NCBI GenBank assembly: GCA_964059195.1
Contig: CAXKWD010000003.1
Span: 201,772,174 to 201,836,173, forward strand
Source: Ectobius pallidus
Lineage: Eukaryota; Arthropoda; Insecta; Blattodea; Ectobiidae
Direction of reading: 5' to 3'
DNA: 64,000 nt
Shown: in pieces, positions 24,401 through 31,819 of the stretch
How the letters are laid out: each line of letters begins with the position of its first letter
Position numbering within the stretch: the first letter of the stretch is position 1
Program-made: the position numbers and the translations under genes
The notes under the pieces: generated by a model
What the model was told of the DNA's origin: nothing
The model's database searches: none
The model's input: the letters and a program-made list of their open reading frames with translations, nothing else

Positions 24401-27355
24401 CTTCGAGGAAATCTTTCAAATCATTTTGTATGAAATTATAATTATATTCTCTTGTTGTTTCACTTTGTGTTCAATTGTTTTAAGATTCCAAAATTTACTT
24501 TTATTGGGATATTTTTTAAAAGTAATTAACATCCTTTTAAAGAAGGGCATGCCTACCCAATTTGTTAAATTTAAAGTATTGATGATTTGTGAAAATAAAA
24601 GTTATTTGCAATTTGTGCTCTTTATCATGGTGTATTCCGCTATAAGCCCAGAAAACATAGGCGTGAAACAAATTAGCTTTAATTAGACATTATAGCCGTG
24701 GCGACATTTTCTATAAATTCTTTTTAACTCTTAACTGCCTCTAATTCTAGAAATAAATGTATGATACAGTATTGAATCATTTTAGCAAGAATGTTAAGTG
24801 AATTTTAGCAAAAAAAAATTGTATATCCGTCTCATAGACAGATATTGCTCATAAAGGGGTATTTGGTGATGTTCCTATCTAAGGGTTAAAGACATAATTT
24901 GCTGCAAACTGTAACAAGTGGAGTGTAATTAAGCCATCTATTCCTGTCTAAAAATTACTTCCATGAAATTTTGAAAGTGCAACTGGATTTATTGAAAAAG
25001 AATATTAGACATAAACTAAGACAGTCAAGGCATTTCTTGCAGTAACCTCACTTCTCAGGAATGAAACAATTGACATTTTGATGTTAATGCAATATTAGTG
25101 TGCTCTGGCAAGTTGAATATACTATTTTTTATTTGTTTGACCTTACGATAATATTCATATTCCAAGTGATGTAACAATATCTTAAAGACATCCATTAATA
25201 TACACATTTTCATTATAACACTGGTGTGGTATCAGCCAATATCAAACACAGAACAATCTTTGAATCCTTGAGAACAGCAAATGAAACTGCATAGTAAACA
25301 ACCTGTCTTTAAAATAAAATCAATTCTGTTTATGTTAATTTTAATATTATACTAAATTAAGTTCATTTCATCTTTTAAAAGCCTGGTAATTTGACATTAA
25401 AATGCCAAGAGCAACTTTGAGTTCCCCATACTCAATCACCTGCCATCTATCGCAGAGAACGAGAACTTACTAACAACTGATTGCCGAGGTGAACCAACTT
25501 GTGTAGTTTTGATGAATCTAAATACTCAAAACTTACACATTTAGTTATGATAGAAAAAAATCAGTCGTAAGGAACTTGCCTATATTGGTAAATAAGATAC
25601 TCATATGAAAATTATGAAACTTGCATTGCTTGCTTCATAAACATGCTCGTATCTTAATATATAATACTAGCATGTGCCCACGGCTTCGCCCGCGATAATT
25701 ATTTCAAAAATTAAAAATTAAGAGCATAATAGTTAAATCATTATATTTATTAACACCTAAATCACGTGGACTACATACCATGATTAGATAGCGTCGCCTG
25801 GTAAAAGCGACCTCAGATTCGAGTTCCTTGGTCCAGAAAACCCCTGTATAGTGAGTTTCGTCCAAATAAAACAATGTTTGACCATATTAGGGCTTACAAC
25901 ATTCAAGCGATCGCGAAAGTTTTATTTCTAAGTATGACAAAAATAGACAAAGCCAACTGTAATTGTCAAACTTCCATTTAATTTAATTTCAAACCCATCT
26001 GAAACCCACTGGCAACAATATGTTTTAATGTCAAAAGTGATTAGGATTCAATAATTCTGTGTAAGAAGGGATTAAGTATTCTCAAAAACATTTGATTTTT
26101 GGCATTTAAAATTAGAATTTTTCAAAATCCTTTCTTAGTGAGCACCTACATTATGAAACAAAGGTACTGTCAAAATTCCAAGTCTCTACCTGTTATAGTT
26201 TAGGCTCTACGTTGATTCCTGTCAGTCAGTCAGTCAGTCACGACAAAGCCTTTTATATATATAGAGATTATAGGCTTGTTGCAAAATGTACTGTTATACA
26301 GTAACAATAATTAGTCAGTTGAAATATCGGGTTGTAGAAAAATCTCAGAAGTCAACAGGATTCAAGTTATACTTCTTGACAAGAAACACCTAATAGCTTA
26401 GGCAAGTTGCTTGACAAGTTTTCCAGGTTTGTAGGCCATGACTCAGGCCATGATTTGCCGGTAATTCAGGGATCTTCTGTCTTGGTTGTTGCTCATCTGT
26501 TGTGGCGGACTCTGTATAATAAGAGCTTATCATTGAAATGAAGGCATGTGGAGGGACTGCACCCAACTTCTGGGCATTCATTAGCTGTTGGTTTCTTGAC
26601 TTTAGTTGATTTTTTTTTTTACATGGTCAAAATACCAACAGCCAATCAATGCCCTAGAGAGGCACAGTTAGAGAGTTCTGCTGTCACATGTTTACCTAAC
26701 AAACAAAAAAACAAAACAAAAAACAAAGAAAACAAAACAAAAAATTAAAAATTGAAGTGTGACATATTCACAGTTTGAGAGTTCCACTATCACATGAGGT
26801 GCACCACAGTTCATTGCAGAATGATGGAGACACCTAGGCCTATGAAAATGCCTGTACAGTTACCGGTGAAACAAAGGGACTATTAATAATAATTGCAACC
26901 AAATGCTCATATTATGATGAATGGAGCGTGGAATGATACATGGTGGGAGAACCAGGAACACCCCAAGAAAACCTGCCCTAACCCCATTTTGTACACCACA
27001 AATTCCACATGGACCCACTGAGATTTGATCCCAGGTAACATTGGGAATATTAAGACTCCAGTGGTCCATGGCCTACAAGCCTGGAAAACTTTTCATAGTT
27101 GCCCAAGGATGATATTATTGAGTACCTCTTTCAAGGACAATTCAGTAACCAATTGTGTCATAATTAAATTGGAGGTATTATTGTATGTCATGGAATCACC
27201 TCACTGTTCTGCTCTTCATTTCAGCTTATGGAAAAGATGTGAAGACAGTTATAGAAGCCCCATTGGAGGAACTGCATCTCCATGCAGGAATGAACACAGT
27301 CACATATGAAGCTCGACTGCTCAAAGCACTTCTGCTGCGACTGCAAATGTATTAA
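1666..27355 (+). CDS. IFT70: IFT70/TTC30 gene, last eight exons (5' part outside window)
   Basis: Eight exons at 1666-1830, 6674-6942, 8885-9081, 12091-12301, 13990-14165, 18302-18397, 21337-21449 and 27225-27355 splice into one frame of about 452 codons ending in TAA. All introns are GT-AG and all codon phases agree. The product closely follows the C-terminal two thirds of TTC30A/B (IFT70), including the blocks MTTEGIEVRSVGNTL, LQFLLQQNPFPPETFGNLLL, WKLNVAHVLFMQENK, NLCVSYIMTSQNEEAEE and SRVIKSLEPYNKKLGTDTW. In this family the protein is an all-TPR superhelix that binds IFT52 in the IFT-B1 complex and is needed for anterograde transport; in insects that concerns sensory cilia and sperm flagella. 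Vertebrate homologues are about 665 aa, so about 210 N-terminal residues lie upstream of the window. The introns are loaded with transposons but no exon is interrupted. Family assignment is very secure; the exact gene boundary upstream is not visible. Confidence 0.95.
2211..2451. repeat. 16-bp minisatellite, unit near CCAGAACCCCAATCAT
   Basis: About 14 tandem units of roughly 16 bp. The central ones (about 2350-2410) are near-identical and the edges are diverged (AATCATTCAAAACC, AACTATCCAGAACC). It lies in the first visible IFT70 intron. Confidence 0.85.
2452..3267. other. Intronic DNA, nothing recognised
   Basis: No coding potential, RNA gene or clear repeat seen between the minisatellite and the SINE at 3280. 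Confidence 0.45.
3280..3595 (-). mobile_element. tRNA-derived SINE, family 1
   Basis: On the minus strand this starts with a tRNA-like head containing a box A-like segment (GTGGTTAGCG) and a perfect box B (GGTTCGATTCCCGG), followed by a conserved body and a short A/T-rich end. It is flanked by a 12-bp target duplication TAAGTTGACGAA at 3268-3279 and 3596-3607, typical of LINE-mobilised insertion. A second copy is at about 45450-45750, with partial relatives at about 36905-36970 and 39165-39400. The spurious reading frame across it is not a gene. Confidence 0.85.
4625..5107. repeat. Near-perfect palindrome, Penelope-like terminal repeats head to head
   Basis: Arms 4625-4858 and 4874-5107 (234 bp each) are inverted copies with only a few mismatches around a 15-bp spacer. 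Each arm carries the string CTCCGAAACGTCGGACC preceded by a small hairpin (GGAGAC...GTCTCC), which resembles the degenerate hammerhead motif of Penelope-like elements. Arms this similar imply a recent event or ongoing sequence correction. Confidence 0.8.
5110..5380 (+). repeat. Polypyrimidine (CT-rich) tract
   Basis: About 270 bp of TCTC/TTCC-rich, low-complexity sequence directly after the palindrome. A second CT-rich block lies at about 6515-6640 just before an IFT70 exon. Open frames through it are compositional artefacts. Confidence 0.7.
6300..6520 (+). repeat. (ATT)n/(ATC)n microsatellite at a LINE-like 3' end
   Basis: A (TTA)n run of about 65 bp passes into (TCA)n at about 6481-6513. 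The bases just before it, GATAATAAAGTTG, resemble the 3' end plus ATT tail of the Jockey-like element at 16080-16125, so this may be a heavily truncated LINE tail. Confidence 0.5.
6674..6942 (+). CDS. IFT70: IFT70 internal exon
   Basis: The acceptor TTCACAG precedes 6674 after a long pyrimidine-rich tract, and the donor is GTGAGT. The exon has 269 nt; with the one base carried over it gives 90 codons. It encodes REALTDMPPRSEEELDAVTL, the LQFLLQQNPFPPETFGN block and YEYYDLAADVLAENAH, among the most conserved stretches of the family. An ATG lies in frame shortly upstream at 6661, but the splice acceptor and homology show this is an internal exon rather than a start. Confidence 0.95.
7772..8640 (-). 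mobile_element. TIR repeat family R1, copy 1 (inverted)
   Basis: Outer ends carry TTATTAAGTGCCAGTATGG and CATTCTGGCACTTTGTTA, an inverted repeat around AGTGCCAGAATG. The body contains the family strings CGCTTTATTGGATTTTCATG and ACGTCCATGAGAACC. Five copies occur in the window (18413-18962, 35386-36282, 37076-37583 and 37582-38164 in the other orientation). No transposase is visible. A second terminus at 7738-7770 suggests a tandem neighbour. Confidence 0.65.
8885..9081 (+). CDS. IFT70: IFT70 internal exon
   Basis: The acceptor is TTTACAG and the donor GTACAG follows 9081. It encodes YLYNFLDALITQQTSPEEAY and a charged helical stretch LTKQVQEARQNHDDE. The exon ends two bases into an Arg codon completed by the next exon. 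Sequence conservation is lower in its middle than in the flanking exons, as in other IFT70 proteins. Confidence 0.92.
9327..9828. mobile_element. piggyBac-like MITE
   Basis: 13-bp inverted ends CCCTTTCACTGCT and AGCAGTGAAAGGG are flanked by TTAC on the left (9323-9326) and TTAA on the right (9829-9832). A CCC start and TTAA target are characteristic of piggyBac; the left TTAC would be a mutated TTAA. The inside has no recognisable transposase. Confidence 0.5.
9906..10745 (+). pseudogene. hAT transposase remnant (ZBED5-like), truncated
   Basis: The left end ACAGGTTCACAACCTTTTAG resembles the hAT terminus common next to ZBED5-type elements. From about 10274 the frame MDKLLKRVTSSSGGSES, an in-frame stop, then KYCQSY and, from 10450, SHLETKHFVLKDKPVEFFQR and ASYEVALKIAKKGKPHTI match the BED-domain N-terminal part of ZBED5-like hAT transposases. 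It stops at about 10745, where a mariner sequence begins. Confidence 0.7.
10746..11193 (+). mobile_element. mariner transposase 3' part, fused to the hAT remnant
   Basis: The frame continuing to the stop at 11133 encodes WILHQDNAPAHRTKATHEA then MPHPPYLPVLAPCDFYLFP, the second and third catalytic Asp regions of mariner transposases. The sequence ends with TGATACACCCTCG next to TA (11194-11195), the same terminus as the mariner at 30953-31819. The 5' half is missing. The open frame 10450-11133 (227 aa) joins hAT and mariner segments without a stop. Confidence 0.8.
11491..11562 (-). repeat. tRNA-like repeat with intact cloverleaf (SINE head, family 5)
   Basis: Read on the minus strand, 72 nt fold as a tRNA: acceptor GCCATGG/CTATGGC, D arm GCTC...GAGC, anticodon stem TCGGC/GCCGA with loop ACGGAGA, and T arm with box B-like GGTTCAAATCC and one mismatch. 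The base at position 33 is C instead of the near-universal U, and a Ser-type GGA anticodon without a long variable arm is inconsistent. It is therefore a tRNA-derived repeat, not a working tRNA. It is followed by a shared 3' body (TGAATTTTTCATTCTGACTT) also seen at 11690-11830, 11940-12066 and 41080-41520. Confidence 0.6.
11593..12066. repeat. Rearranged copies of the family 5 tRNA-like repeat
   Basis: Segments 11690-11830 (+) and 11940-12066 (+) repeat the tRNA-like 3' half and body. About 11630-11690 and 11830-11900 are inverted copies of the flank with ACCTGTAAGTACTTTAAGAC. The cluster lies immediately before the IFT70 exon at 12091. Confidence 0.6.
12091..12301 (+). CDS. IFT70: IFT70 internal exon
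   Basis: The acceptor is TTATTTCAG and the donor GTAAGT. It encodes YIPVLMAQAKIYWDMENYAQ, VEKIFRKSVEFCNENDIWKL and ends at KKHYDN, in phase 0. The acceptor lies only about 25 bp beyond the end of a tRNA-like repeat (11940-12066), so a mobile element sits very close to the branch-point region. Confidence 0.95.
12302..13989. other. IFT70 intron, nothing recognised
   Basis: AT-rich. At about 12374 there is a single ACGAGGGAGAATCAAATG, which could be one end of a mariner-like element, but I see no partner. No coding homology found. Confidence 0.4.
13990..14165 (+). CDS. IFT70: IFT70 internal exon
   Basis: The acceptor is TGTTACAG and the donor GTAAGA. It encodes ILNVSAIVLANLCVSYIMTS, then an acidic/basic coiled helix (MRKIEKEEEQLAYDDP) and HLCIVNLVIG. 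It ends two bases into a Gly codon. Nearly every residue aligns with vertebrate TTC30. Confidence 0.95.
14274..16125 (+). mobile_element. Jockey-like non-LTR retrotransposon, 5'-truncated, with reverse transcriptase
   Basis: The frame encodes the RT core in order: ITPVFKKGDAKLTTNYRPIS, LFFDLSSAFDVIDH, HGVPQGSVLGPLLFSLFVND, MYADDTSIA (catalytic YADD at about 15200), then the thumb and a C-terminal segment to about 16015. In-frame TAAs occur at about 14676 and 15717, so it is a pseudogene now. There is no endonuclease domain, so it is 5'-truncated. It ends in a (ATT)n tail at 16100-16125. A second 3'-end fragment lies at 41545-41665. Confidence 0.88.
16126..16980. other. IFT70 intron, nothing recognised
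   Basis: AT-rich sequence with no coding homology, structured RNA or repeat I can name. Confidence 0.4.
16981..18060. mobile_element. Fold-back, scrambled mariner element
   Basis: About 17000-17235 and about 17840-18057 are inverted copies of one mariner end (GCATCCATAAAGTAAGTTTC). On the minus strand the left arm encodes WFKSLAADFYDTGIPKLV and YDKCFSSGGNM, the C-terminus of a mariner transposase. Between them, 17284-17400 on the plus strand encodes LLEKFGYSPNLDPSDFHLFP, the third catalytic-Asp region. So fragments of the transposase face opposite ways. Confidence 0.75.
17587..17735. repeat. Short tandem array (~36 bp unit) inside the mariner
   Basis: Four units of TTTAATATTTGGTACAAGGG followed by CACTCTCGAA-like sequence, diverged from one another. 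It expanded inside the mariner interior, and frames through it are repetitive artefacts. Confidence 0.7.
18302..18397 (+). CDS. IFT70: IFT70 internal exon (short)
   Basis: A 96-nt exon with acceptor GTTTACAG and donor GTAGGT. It completes the split Gly codon and encodes TLYCAKGNYEFGISRVIKSL then EPYNKKLGTDT, ending two bases into a Trp codon. It is too short to stand out as an open frame, but its homology and phases are exact. Confidence 0.94.
18413..18962 (+). mobile_element. TIR repeat family R1, copy 2
   Basis: Starts AAATCAGGTAAACTGATC with ACAAAGTGTCAGAATGG and ends AAGTACCATTCTGGCACTTA. It begins 15 bp after the donor site of the IFT70 exon ending at 18397, so it sits right against a splice site. 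Confidence 0.65.
19506..20614. repeat. Diverged direct repeats (~100 bp) bracketing an 0.8 kb insert
   Basis: 19506-19602 and 20497-20614 share CAATATGCTT, TCAAAATG and AAAGGAATAACATTGCAAAA in the same order and spacing, with substitutions and gaps between. The insert between them begins near 19667 and ends near 20498. Confidence 0.55.
19667..20498 (-). mobile_element. Putative solo LTR or LTR-like insert
   Basis: On the minus strand it starts TGTCACAAAGCCCAG and ends near GAGCCCTTGTTA. It is GC-richer than its surroundings, has no protein-coding homology, and holds tandem 18-22 bp units (CCGTTCACTAGTTCCT-like) at about 19855-19975 and TGACTGACTG-rich DNA at about 20040-20230. The terminal CA is not conserved at the distal end and only ATAT flanks both sides, so the LTR label is tentative. 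Confidence 0.35.
20757..21182. mobile_element. hAT-type MITE with 8-bp target duplication
   Basis: Starts TAGGGATGGGTCGATACC and ends CGACCCATCCCTA. The flanks are an exact 8-bp duplication GTAAAAAC (20749-20756 and 21183-21190). The body is built of repeats of the terminal motif (CGATACTCGATAC, AAGTATCGA). 426 bp, no coding capacity. Confidence 0.88.
21337..21449 (+). CDS. IFT70: IFT70 internal exon
   Basis: The acceptor is GGGTTTCAG and the donor GTAAGC. The first base completes Trp, followed by FYAKRCFLSLIENLAKHMIV and DSVFQECIQFLDHCE. It ends one base into an Ala codon. This matches the TTC30 segment WYYAKRCFLSLLENMSKHMI closely. Confidence 0.94.
21619..21656 (-). ncRNA. Hammerhead-like motif, decayed (Penelope-type)
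   Basis: On the minus strand: CCAATGAT, hairpin GGGAG/CTCCC, then CGAAACTAGTCC. GAA-ACTAGT-C fits a hammerhead stem III made of a palindrome with a C at the cleavage position. The first core block differs from CUGANGA at two positions, so activity is doubtful. Confidence 0.35.
21854..22008. repeat. Inverted repeat, 60-bp arms with 35-bp loop
   Basis: Arms 21854-21913 and 21949-22008 pair almost fully (AAATTGGTTAACCTTAACAC against its inverse, ending CTGCAG). The transcript would form a long hairpin. It abuts an unclassified open frame at 21982-22293. Confidence 0.75.
21982..22293 (+). other. Open frame of 103 codons, possible transposase C-terminus
   Basis: Encodes CLTYDHEGLFSAVKRNNGP followed by NLSDHNLMGALRVGSSISLS. 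The H/LE..FSAVR.R.G...N-type spacing weakly resembles the C-terminal region of P-element/THAP9-like transposases. I would not assign it on this alone; the 5' part overlaps the arm of the hairpin. Confidence 0.25.
22311..22835. mobile_element. Penelope-like fragment in inverted arrangement
   Basis: Arms 22311-22347 and 22799-22835 (GGCTATAAGCCGAGTAAAAG and inverse) bracket about 450 bp. Inside are a 12-bp perfect hairpin (22349-22360 with 22376-22387, GGAGCCCAGGCA) and a hammerhead-like motif at 22749-22794. Confidence 0.5.
22749..22794 (+). ncRNA. Hammerhead-like ribozyme motif (Penelope-type)
   Basis: Core block CTGAGGA at 22753-22759 fits CUGANGA. Stem II is GGCCGC with GCGACC (one mismatch), then GAAA at 22783-22786, and AGCT gives a palindromic stem III followed by T at the cleavage position. 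TCC before the core pairs with GGA after it as stem I. One extra A sits between core and stem II. By-eye fold only. Confidence 0.45.
22900..23975. other. IFT70 intron, nothing recognised
   Basis: AT-rich intronic DNA without coding homology, RNA gene or named repeat. Confidence 0.4.
23989..24267 (-). mobile_element. tRNA-derived SINE, family 2, copy 1 (head truncated)
   Basis: Flanked by a 12-bp target duplication CATGGTAGACGT (23977-23988 and 24268-24279). On the minus strand it starts within the tRNA-like head (GCGCTACAAACCGGAAG), has box B GGTTCGATTCCCG and ends in a (CTTTA)n tail. Full-length relatives are at 33594-33902 and about 47316-47597. Confidence 0.85.
24280..25666. other. IFT70 intron, nothing recognised
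   Basis: No coding homology or repeat structure that I can name. Confidence 0.4.
25667..26270 (+). mobile_element. Dispersed repeat family R2, copy 1
   Basis: Starts CTAGCATGTGCCCACGGCTT (then CGCCCGCG) and ends with GTCAGTCAGTCAGTCA, ACAAAGCCTTTTATA and ATAGAGATTA. The 3' half (CCTTTCTTAGTGAGCACCTA, GGCTCTACGTTGATT) is shared with 46124-46952 (inverted) and 62045-63030. Head fragments occur at 32820-33035 and 39780-39950, both inverted. No protein domain seen. Confidence 0.6.
27225..27355 (+). CDS. IFT70: IFT70 terminal exon with stop codon
   Basis: The acceptor CATTTCAG precedes 27225. The exon encodes AYGKDVKTVIEAPLEEL, HLHAGMNTVTYEARLLKALL and stops at TAA 27353-27355. The PLEE...NTVT.E.R.LKAL pattern fixes it as the IFT70 C-terminus. 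The last residues (LLRLQMY) differ from the vertebrate ending. The preceding intron is 5.8 kb. A candidate polyadenylation hexamer AATAAA is at 27838-27843. Confidence 0.92.
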
Positions 27356-27837
27356 TGAGGCTCAGTTTTGTTATGACACTCACATGTAAGAGCACAACCC
27401 TTGTGGTACAGCAAACATTCGCAACAATATTTCACAATTTGTAAAAGTGATCTCTGAAGAAGTTGAAATAATGAAATTTATTATTATCATTCGCATTAGA
27501 AATATTAGTACCCTTCCCCTAATGTGTAACTACCTTTTCCACTTAGTAGAGGATGTGTCTTTATCACTTTTGTACGAGATGATAAAGCAAATTTTCATAA
27601 AGATTTTGTAAATTAGGTCTGTGATAGGCTGATTTTGACTCATTCTTAAATATTATCAGTTTAAATTGAAAGAAAGGCATATGAGGTAAATAGTAATATT
27701 AACAGCACATTCATTGGACAAAACAGTCACTGCCTTGTGATGATAGTTCCAGTGGCATAGCGTAGGGGGAGACTTTGAGACTGAGTCTATCTAAAAACAT
27801 GCTAAGAAAATAGGTGGATTCATAAACAGATAACTTA

Positions 27838-27843
27838 AATAAA
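27838..27843 (+). terminator. Candidate poly(A) signal of IFT70
   Basis: AATAAA about 480 bp after the IFT70 stop codon. The 3' UTR between 27356 and here shows no other feature. A hexamer alone in AT-rich DNA is weak evidence. Confidence 0.25.
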
Positions 27844-28726
27844 GACAGCGTCACCCAAGTCATTAATGATTGTAAACTCATTATAGTACTATCATTAAAA
27901 TATTTATAGCTTTTGCATACCACAACCTTTCCGGTTAATCTCCGTCAACTTGTACAAGCAGTGCTACGTATTTAGGCAGCCTCAAACTCTCATGATGAGG
28001 CAGCGAAGACGCTGATGTCGATTAAGTTGTCAGTCTCATCAAGTGAGAGTTATATGGCTTTTCCCTCTAAATGTTGACCTACTCGTTGAGAGAAGACAGG
28101 CTAATTTTTTGGGCAAAAGTGACATAAGGCAGCTCTCTGGTATCTGCTGCTTGAAGGGGCCAGAAGCAAGGAGGTGTAATGTAATAGAAACAATGCATTG
28201 TCATTTGTGTGCAGTGCTTTCAACTGTGTGATTCTGTTTCAATGTTGCATGGACAATTCCGCCAATACAATTTATTACTTATCAAAAACACTGTTTTCAA
28301 CTGTCTTTTGAGAAAGACATGTGAACTACAAGGTAAATGACCAATTCCTGAGTTTGACATTGTCTTGCAAAAAAAGAACCAAAAATGGACATGTCAAACA
28401 TCTTGATGCAGTAAATTAAATCGGTATTGCTTCGTTCATTTGCTATTTGGCGGGGAAATGGAATTGAGTGTTGAATCAATATGACAATAATAACAATAGT
28501 AGTAATACTTTATATCGGGATATATACGTGAATCCATGTCCATATATTGTCGTAATTTTATTATTTAAAATGCTGATATATGGGAATTCGTGTGTCATTT
28601 AAACAATTATAAATTCACTTTTTAAAATCTAGTTTACCGAGAACACATTGTCAAGCTATGCCAATGGTAGTTACTCATATGGCTACACTTTTAATAAATG
28701 TGAATTTATTCAATATTTTGTAGACT

Positions 28727-29200
28727 TAGGGCCAATTCTATAAACATCATTGACTGGAGATCAATTATGACTAAATTCAGAAAATGATCTGAGTTCAGAC
28801 CGGAGTTGTGTTGTATAACAATGATCTAAGTTCAGCTAATCGAAGTTCAGTTTTCATCCCAGTTCGTATATGAGTGCTTGGCAACATCTCACAAACAGCT
28901 GAGTATCGCGAGGTGGGAGCATTGCTACTCTGTTATCCTTCGTATTCAGACTATGTGTTGTGCGAAAGGAAGGGAAAATATGACTGAAATTAAGCTGAAA
29001 AAGGATTGTTCCCATAATTTTTCCAAGGAGGACTAGGATGTCCTGATTGAAATTGTGATGATAAAATATAAAGACATTATAGAATCCAAAAAGACAAATG
29101 CGATAACATCCATGCTGTAAGAAAATGTGTGGAAAAAGATTGCCTCAAATTTCAGTTCTCGCAATATAAATTGGCTTAACATTTTCACTGCTACTAACAT
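28727..29200 (+). pseudogene. Harbinger-like fragment with Myb/SANT-like domain
   Basis: TTA followed by GGGCCAATTCTATAAAC at 28731-28750 resembles a PIF/Harbinger terminus with its three-base target. From 28980 the frame encodes MTEIKLKKDCSHNFSKED, a stop, DVLIEIVMIKYKDIIESKKT and, after a small shift, WKKIASNFSS, matching the Myb/SANT-like DNA-binding domain of Harbinger second proteins and NAIF1-type proteins. The in-frame stop and shift make it a pseudogene. The right end was not found. Confidence 0.6.
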
Positions 29201-30164
29201 TTAAATTCTTTGTCTCAAGAATTGTACAAAAACAGAGATTTGTAAAACATATACTAAATATGTACCAGGAAATGCATGAAACTTTCATTAGAAGTCAGCA
29301 TCTCTATCTTTCTTCAAAATGGAAATTGCTGGATTTGCTAATAGACCCCTCATTTGTCCCCTCTATACAGAGGTAAAATGTTTCGGTGTTATTCATTAAC
29401 ACTCTGTATATAAAAATTTTAAACATCAGTGTGTTTTAATTGAAACTGAGGATACTCTGACAGAAGTCACGGCTGCAGGCTTTGTATTAATTGAGAAAAA
29501 GGGATAACGACAACAGAAGTAATTATTCATATATATGTTTCTAGAGATGTAAGTCAGCAACTTGTTTGTGAATGTTGGTCCCTTGATAGCAAGTCATCTG
29601 TTAATTGCCAGCACATCCCTGGTAGGTAGATCCCTCAAAAAGTAATGCTAATATGTTGCACATAAGGACATTTTAATCTGACAAATAGTGGGTAGTTTAT
29701 GCACATCCTGTCTCATGAAATGTGTGAAATAGAAGTGCCATTACTGCTTAAGTATATATATAAAATTCAGCCTAAAATTGAATTTTTACCTAAGTAGCTC
29801 AAGATGGAAAGAATGTGTAGCTTAGCTACTAACAGCTGATCAAACTGGCAGCACTGCCCTTCTGGTAGATTATAGCGGTAAATGGAGCAGTCCTTAATAA
29901 ATTTTCTAATAGTGGTTAAATGCAAAAGCAGCCAGGTGAGGAGGGACAGGGGGACATGTCCCAATGTGCCCTTTGCCTGATACATCCATGCTACCCTTGG
30001 CCCTTATCCTTATGACCCCTGAAAAATTATGGTGACCAAATTACTGCATACAAAAATAAAGTTTAAAATATTTTTAAATACCTTATTAGCAATATTTGTC
30101 TTTACCTTCTCGTTTGGATCTTACTTCAAAAACGTATGTGCATTAGACTAAATTAACTTGCAAT

Positions 30165-30646
30165 TAGGGTGGCCAGATGTCCAGCTTTTGGCCGGACTGT
30201 AAGGCTTTTGGCTAAGCAGTCCTCCATCCGGCACGGCATAATGCCGGACGTTGATTTGTCCCCCTTTTCGAGACTGATGGATTGGTAAAGCGTATTAATA
30301 AAATTGGTACTTTCCCGTACGTTCCTGCCAAGGAATCTATTCCTAAGGTTGGCACGCTTGTCCATACGATGATAGTGTACTATCATTTGTTTGGTGCAGT
30401 GCGTGGCGTTTCCCGTCCTGTTGATTGTTGTTCAAGTCTTCATTTGTATTGTACATTCATTGCATTGTACATTCATAAATAGAGATGAAAATCCCTTTTT
30501 GCAGTGTAAAATCATTTATTTTATATAAATGCAGTTATTAAGTAAAATTAGTCAGGGTTATAGCCGTCCATGCCCGAAGTTTTTACTATGCTAGATTACC
30601 GAAGATGTGTGTCCTCCTTTCTGACATTTTAGAAATGGCCACCCTA
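30165..30646. mobile_element. hAT-type MITE with 8-bp target duplication
   Basis: Begins TAGGGTGGCCAG and ends TGGCCACCCTA. Exact 8-bp target duplication CTTGCAAT at 30157-30164 and 30647-30654. The body has no transposase. The ends share the YAGGG start of the other hAT elements here. Confidence 0.85.
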
Positions 30647-30672
30647 CTTGCAATACTAGTAACTGTGGCAGT

Positions 30673-30673
<1 letters not shown>

Positions 30674-30732
<59 letters not shown>
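30674..30732. repeat. Poly(T) tract of about 59 bp
   Basis: Uninterrupted T run followed by TTAGTAGTAGTAG. It may be the inverted A-tail of a retroelement whose other end carries the hammerhead-like motif at about 30796-30828. Confidence 0.8.
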
Positions 30733-30734
<2 letters not shown>

Positions 30735-30795
30735 TAGTAGTAGTTAGTTTAAAAATTTTACTTTTTTACAGGGAAGGGCCAGTTCAACGTTTCGA

Positions 30796-30830
30796 CTGAA
30801 ACTGCCTTTGTCATTAGGAAATTTTGTAGA
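30796..30830 (-). ncRNA. Hammerhead-like motif, partial (Penelope-type)
   Basis: On the minus strand: CCTAATGACAAAGGC, then CAGTCGAAACGTTG. The core block CTAATGA differs from CUGANGA at one base. GAA-ACGT-T fits the palindromic stem III plus H17 pattern. Stem II is only GAC/GTC. Confidence 0.3.
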
Positions 30831-30952
30831 TCATGTTCTGGAATGAGACCACTGTTAGTTTTATAATTAAACAATGAAGGACAAAACTTTGTCTTTAAAA
30901 CACTTACGTTTCTATATTTATACTATATTTCCACATAGGCCTGTACCATGTA

Positions 30953-31819
30953 CGAGGGTGTATCGATAAATAACCGGACTAATTTTGTAATTAACACATA
31001 ATAGCTTTATTTCATTCAAATTTACTTACAAACTTTCGTAGTATTCTCCGTCTGATGAATTACAGCTATTCCAACGATTTACCCATTGTTCGAAACACCC
31101 ACTGAACTCCTTTTTTGACAGTCTGTTCAGTAGACCCATGACAACATTGTTCAACTCCTTATCACTTTTAAAATGGCAACCACATAGCTCCTTTTTCACT
31201 TTAGGGAAGAGGTGAAAATCGCAAGGTGTGAGATCCGGAGAATACAGTGGATGAGGCATGATCTCAATGCCCAATTCTTCGATGACATCTTGAGTTGCAC
31301 CCGCTCGATGAGCTAGTGTATTTGTCTTGGTGCAAGATCCATCCTGTCCTGCCAAGATCTGATTCCTAAAGACAAATTCATTATATCTACAACCTTCGCA
31401 ATTGTTATGCGACGATCTCCTTGCACAATTGCGTCAATTGTGTTGATGTTAACCTCCGTTTTTGCTGTTACGGGTCTTCCAGGGCGCAGAGAATCTTGAA
31501 GGTCTTCTTAACCCACTTTGAAATATTTGTGCCTAAAGCATGGTCTTTATATGCTTTCTAAGGTTTCTGTAGGAGTTTTATCTAGAATAACACAAAACTT
31601 TATCAATGCACATTGCTGCAATTTCAGTTCCATGTTGGGTATAGTAAACACCACCTGCAATATCCAGGTCTAACTCCTAACTGAATCGTTCTGCATGACT
31701 GAGATTCACACCACTTCTAGACGAAGGATTAACCTTTTCGCGGCTAGCAGTCGTTTCCCTCCAGGGCGGTTTATTTAAATACAATTAAATCAGTCCGGTT
31801 ATTTATTGATACACCCTCG
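30953..31819 (-). mobile_element. mariner element, degenerate
   Basis: Ends CGAGGGTGTATCGATAAATA and TTTATTGATACACCCTCG are flanked by TA. On the minus strand, 31026-31355 encodes LGIEIMPHPLYSPDLTPCDF and HLFPKVKKELCGCHFKSD, the third-Asp region of mariner transposases. The upstream half is frameshifted and 867 bp is short for a full mariner. Same lineage as the fragment ending at 11193. Confidence 0.85.

Noticed and set aside
30605..30799. Poly-phenylalanine frame
   Set aside because: Translation of a poly(T) tract.
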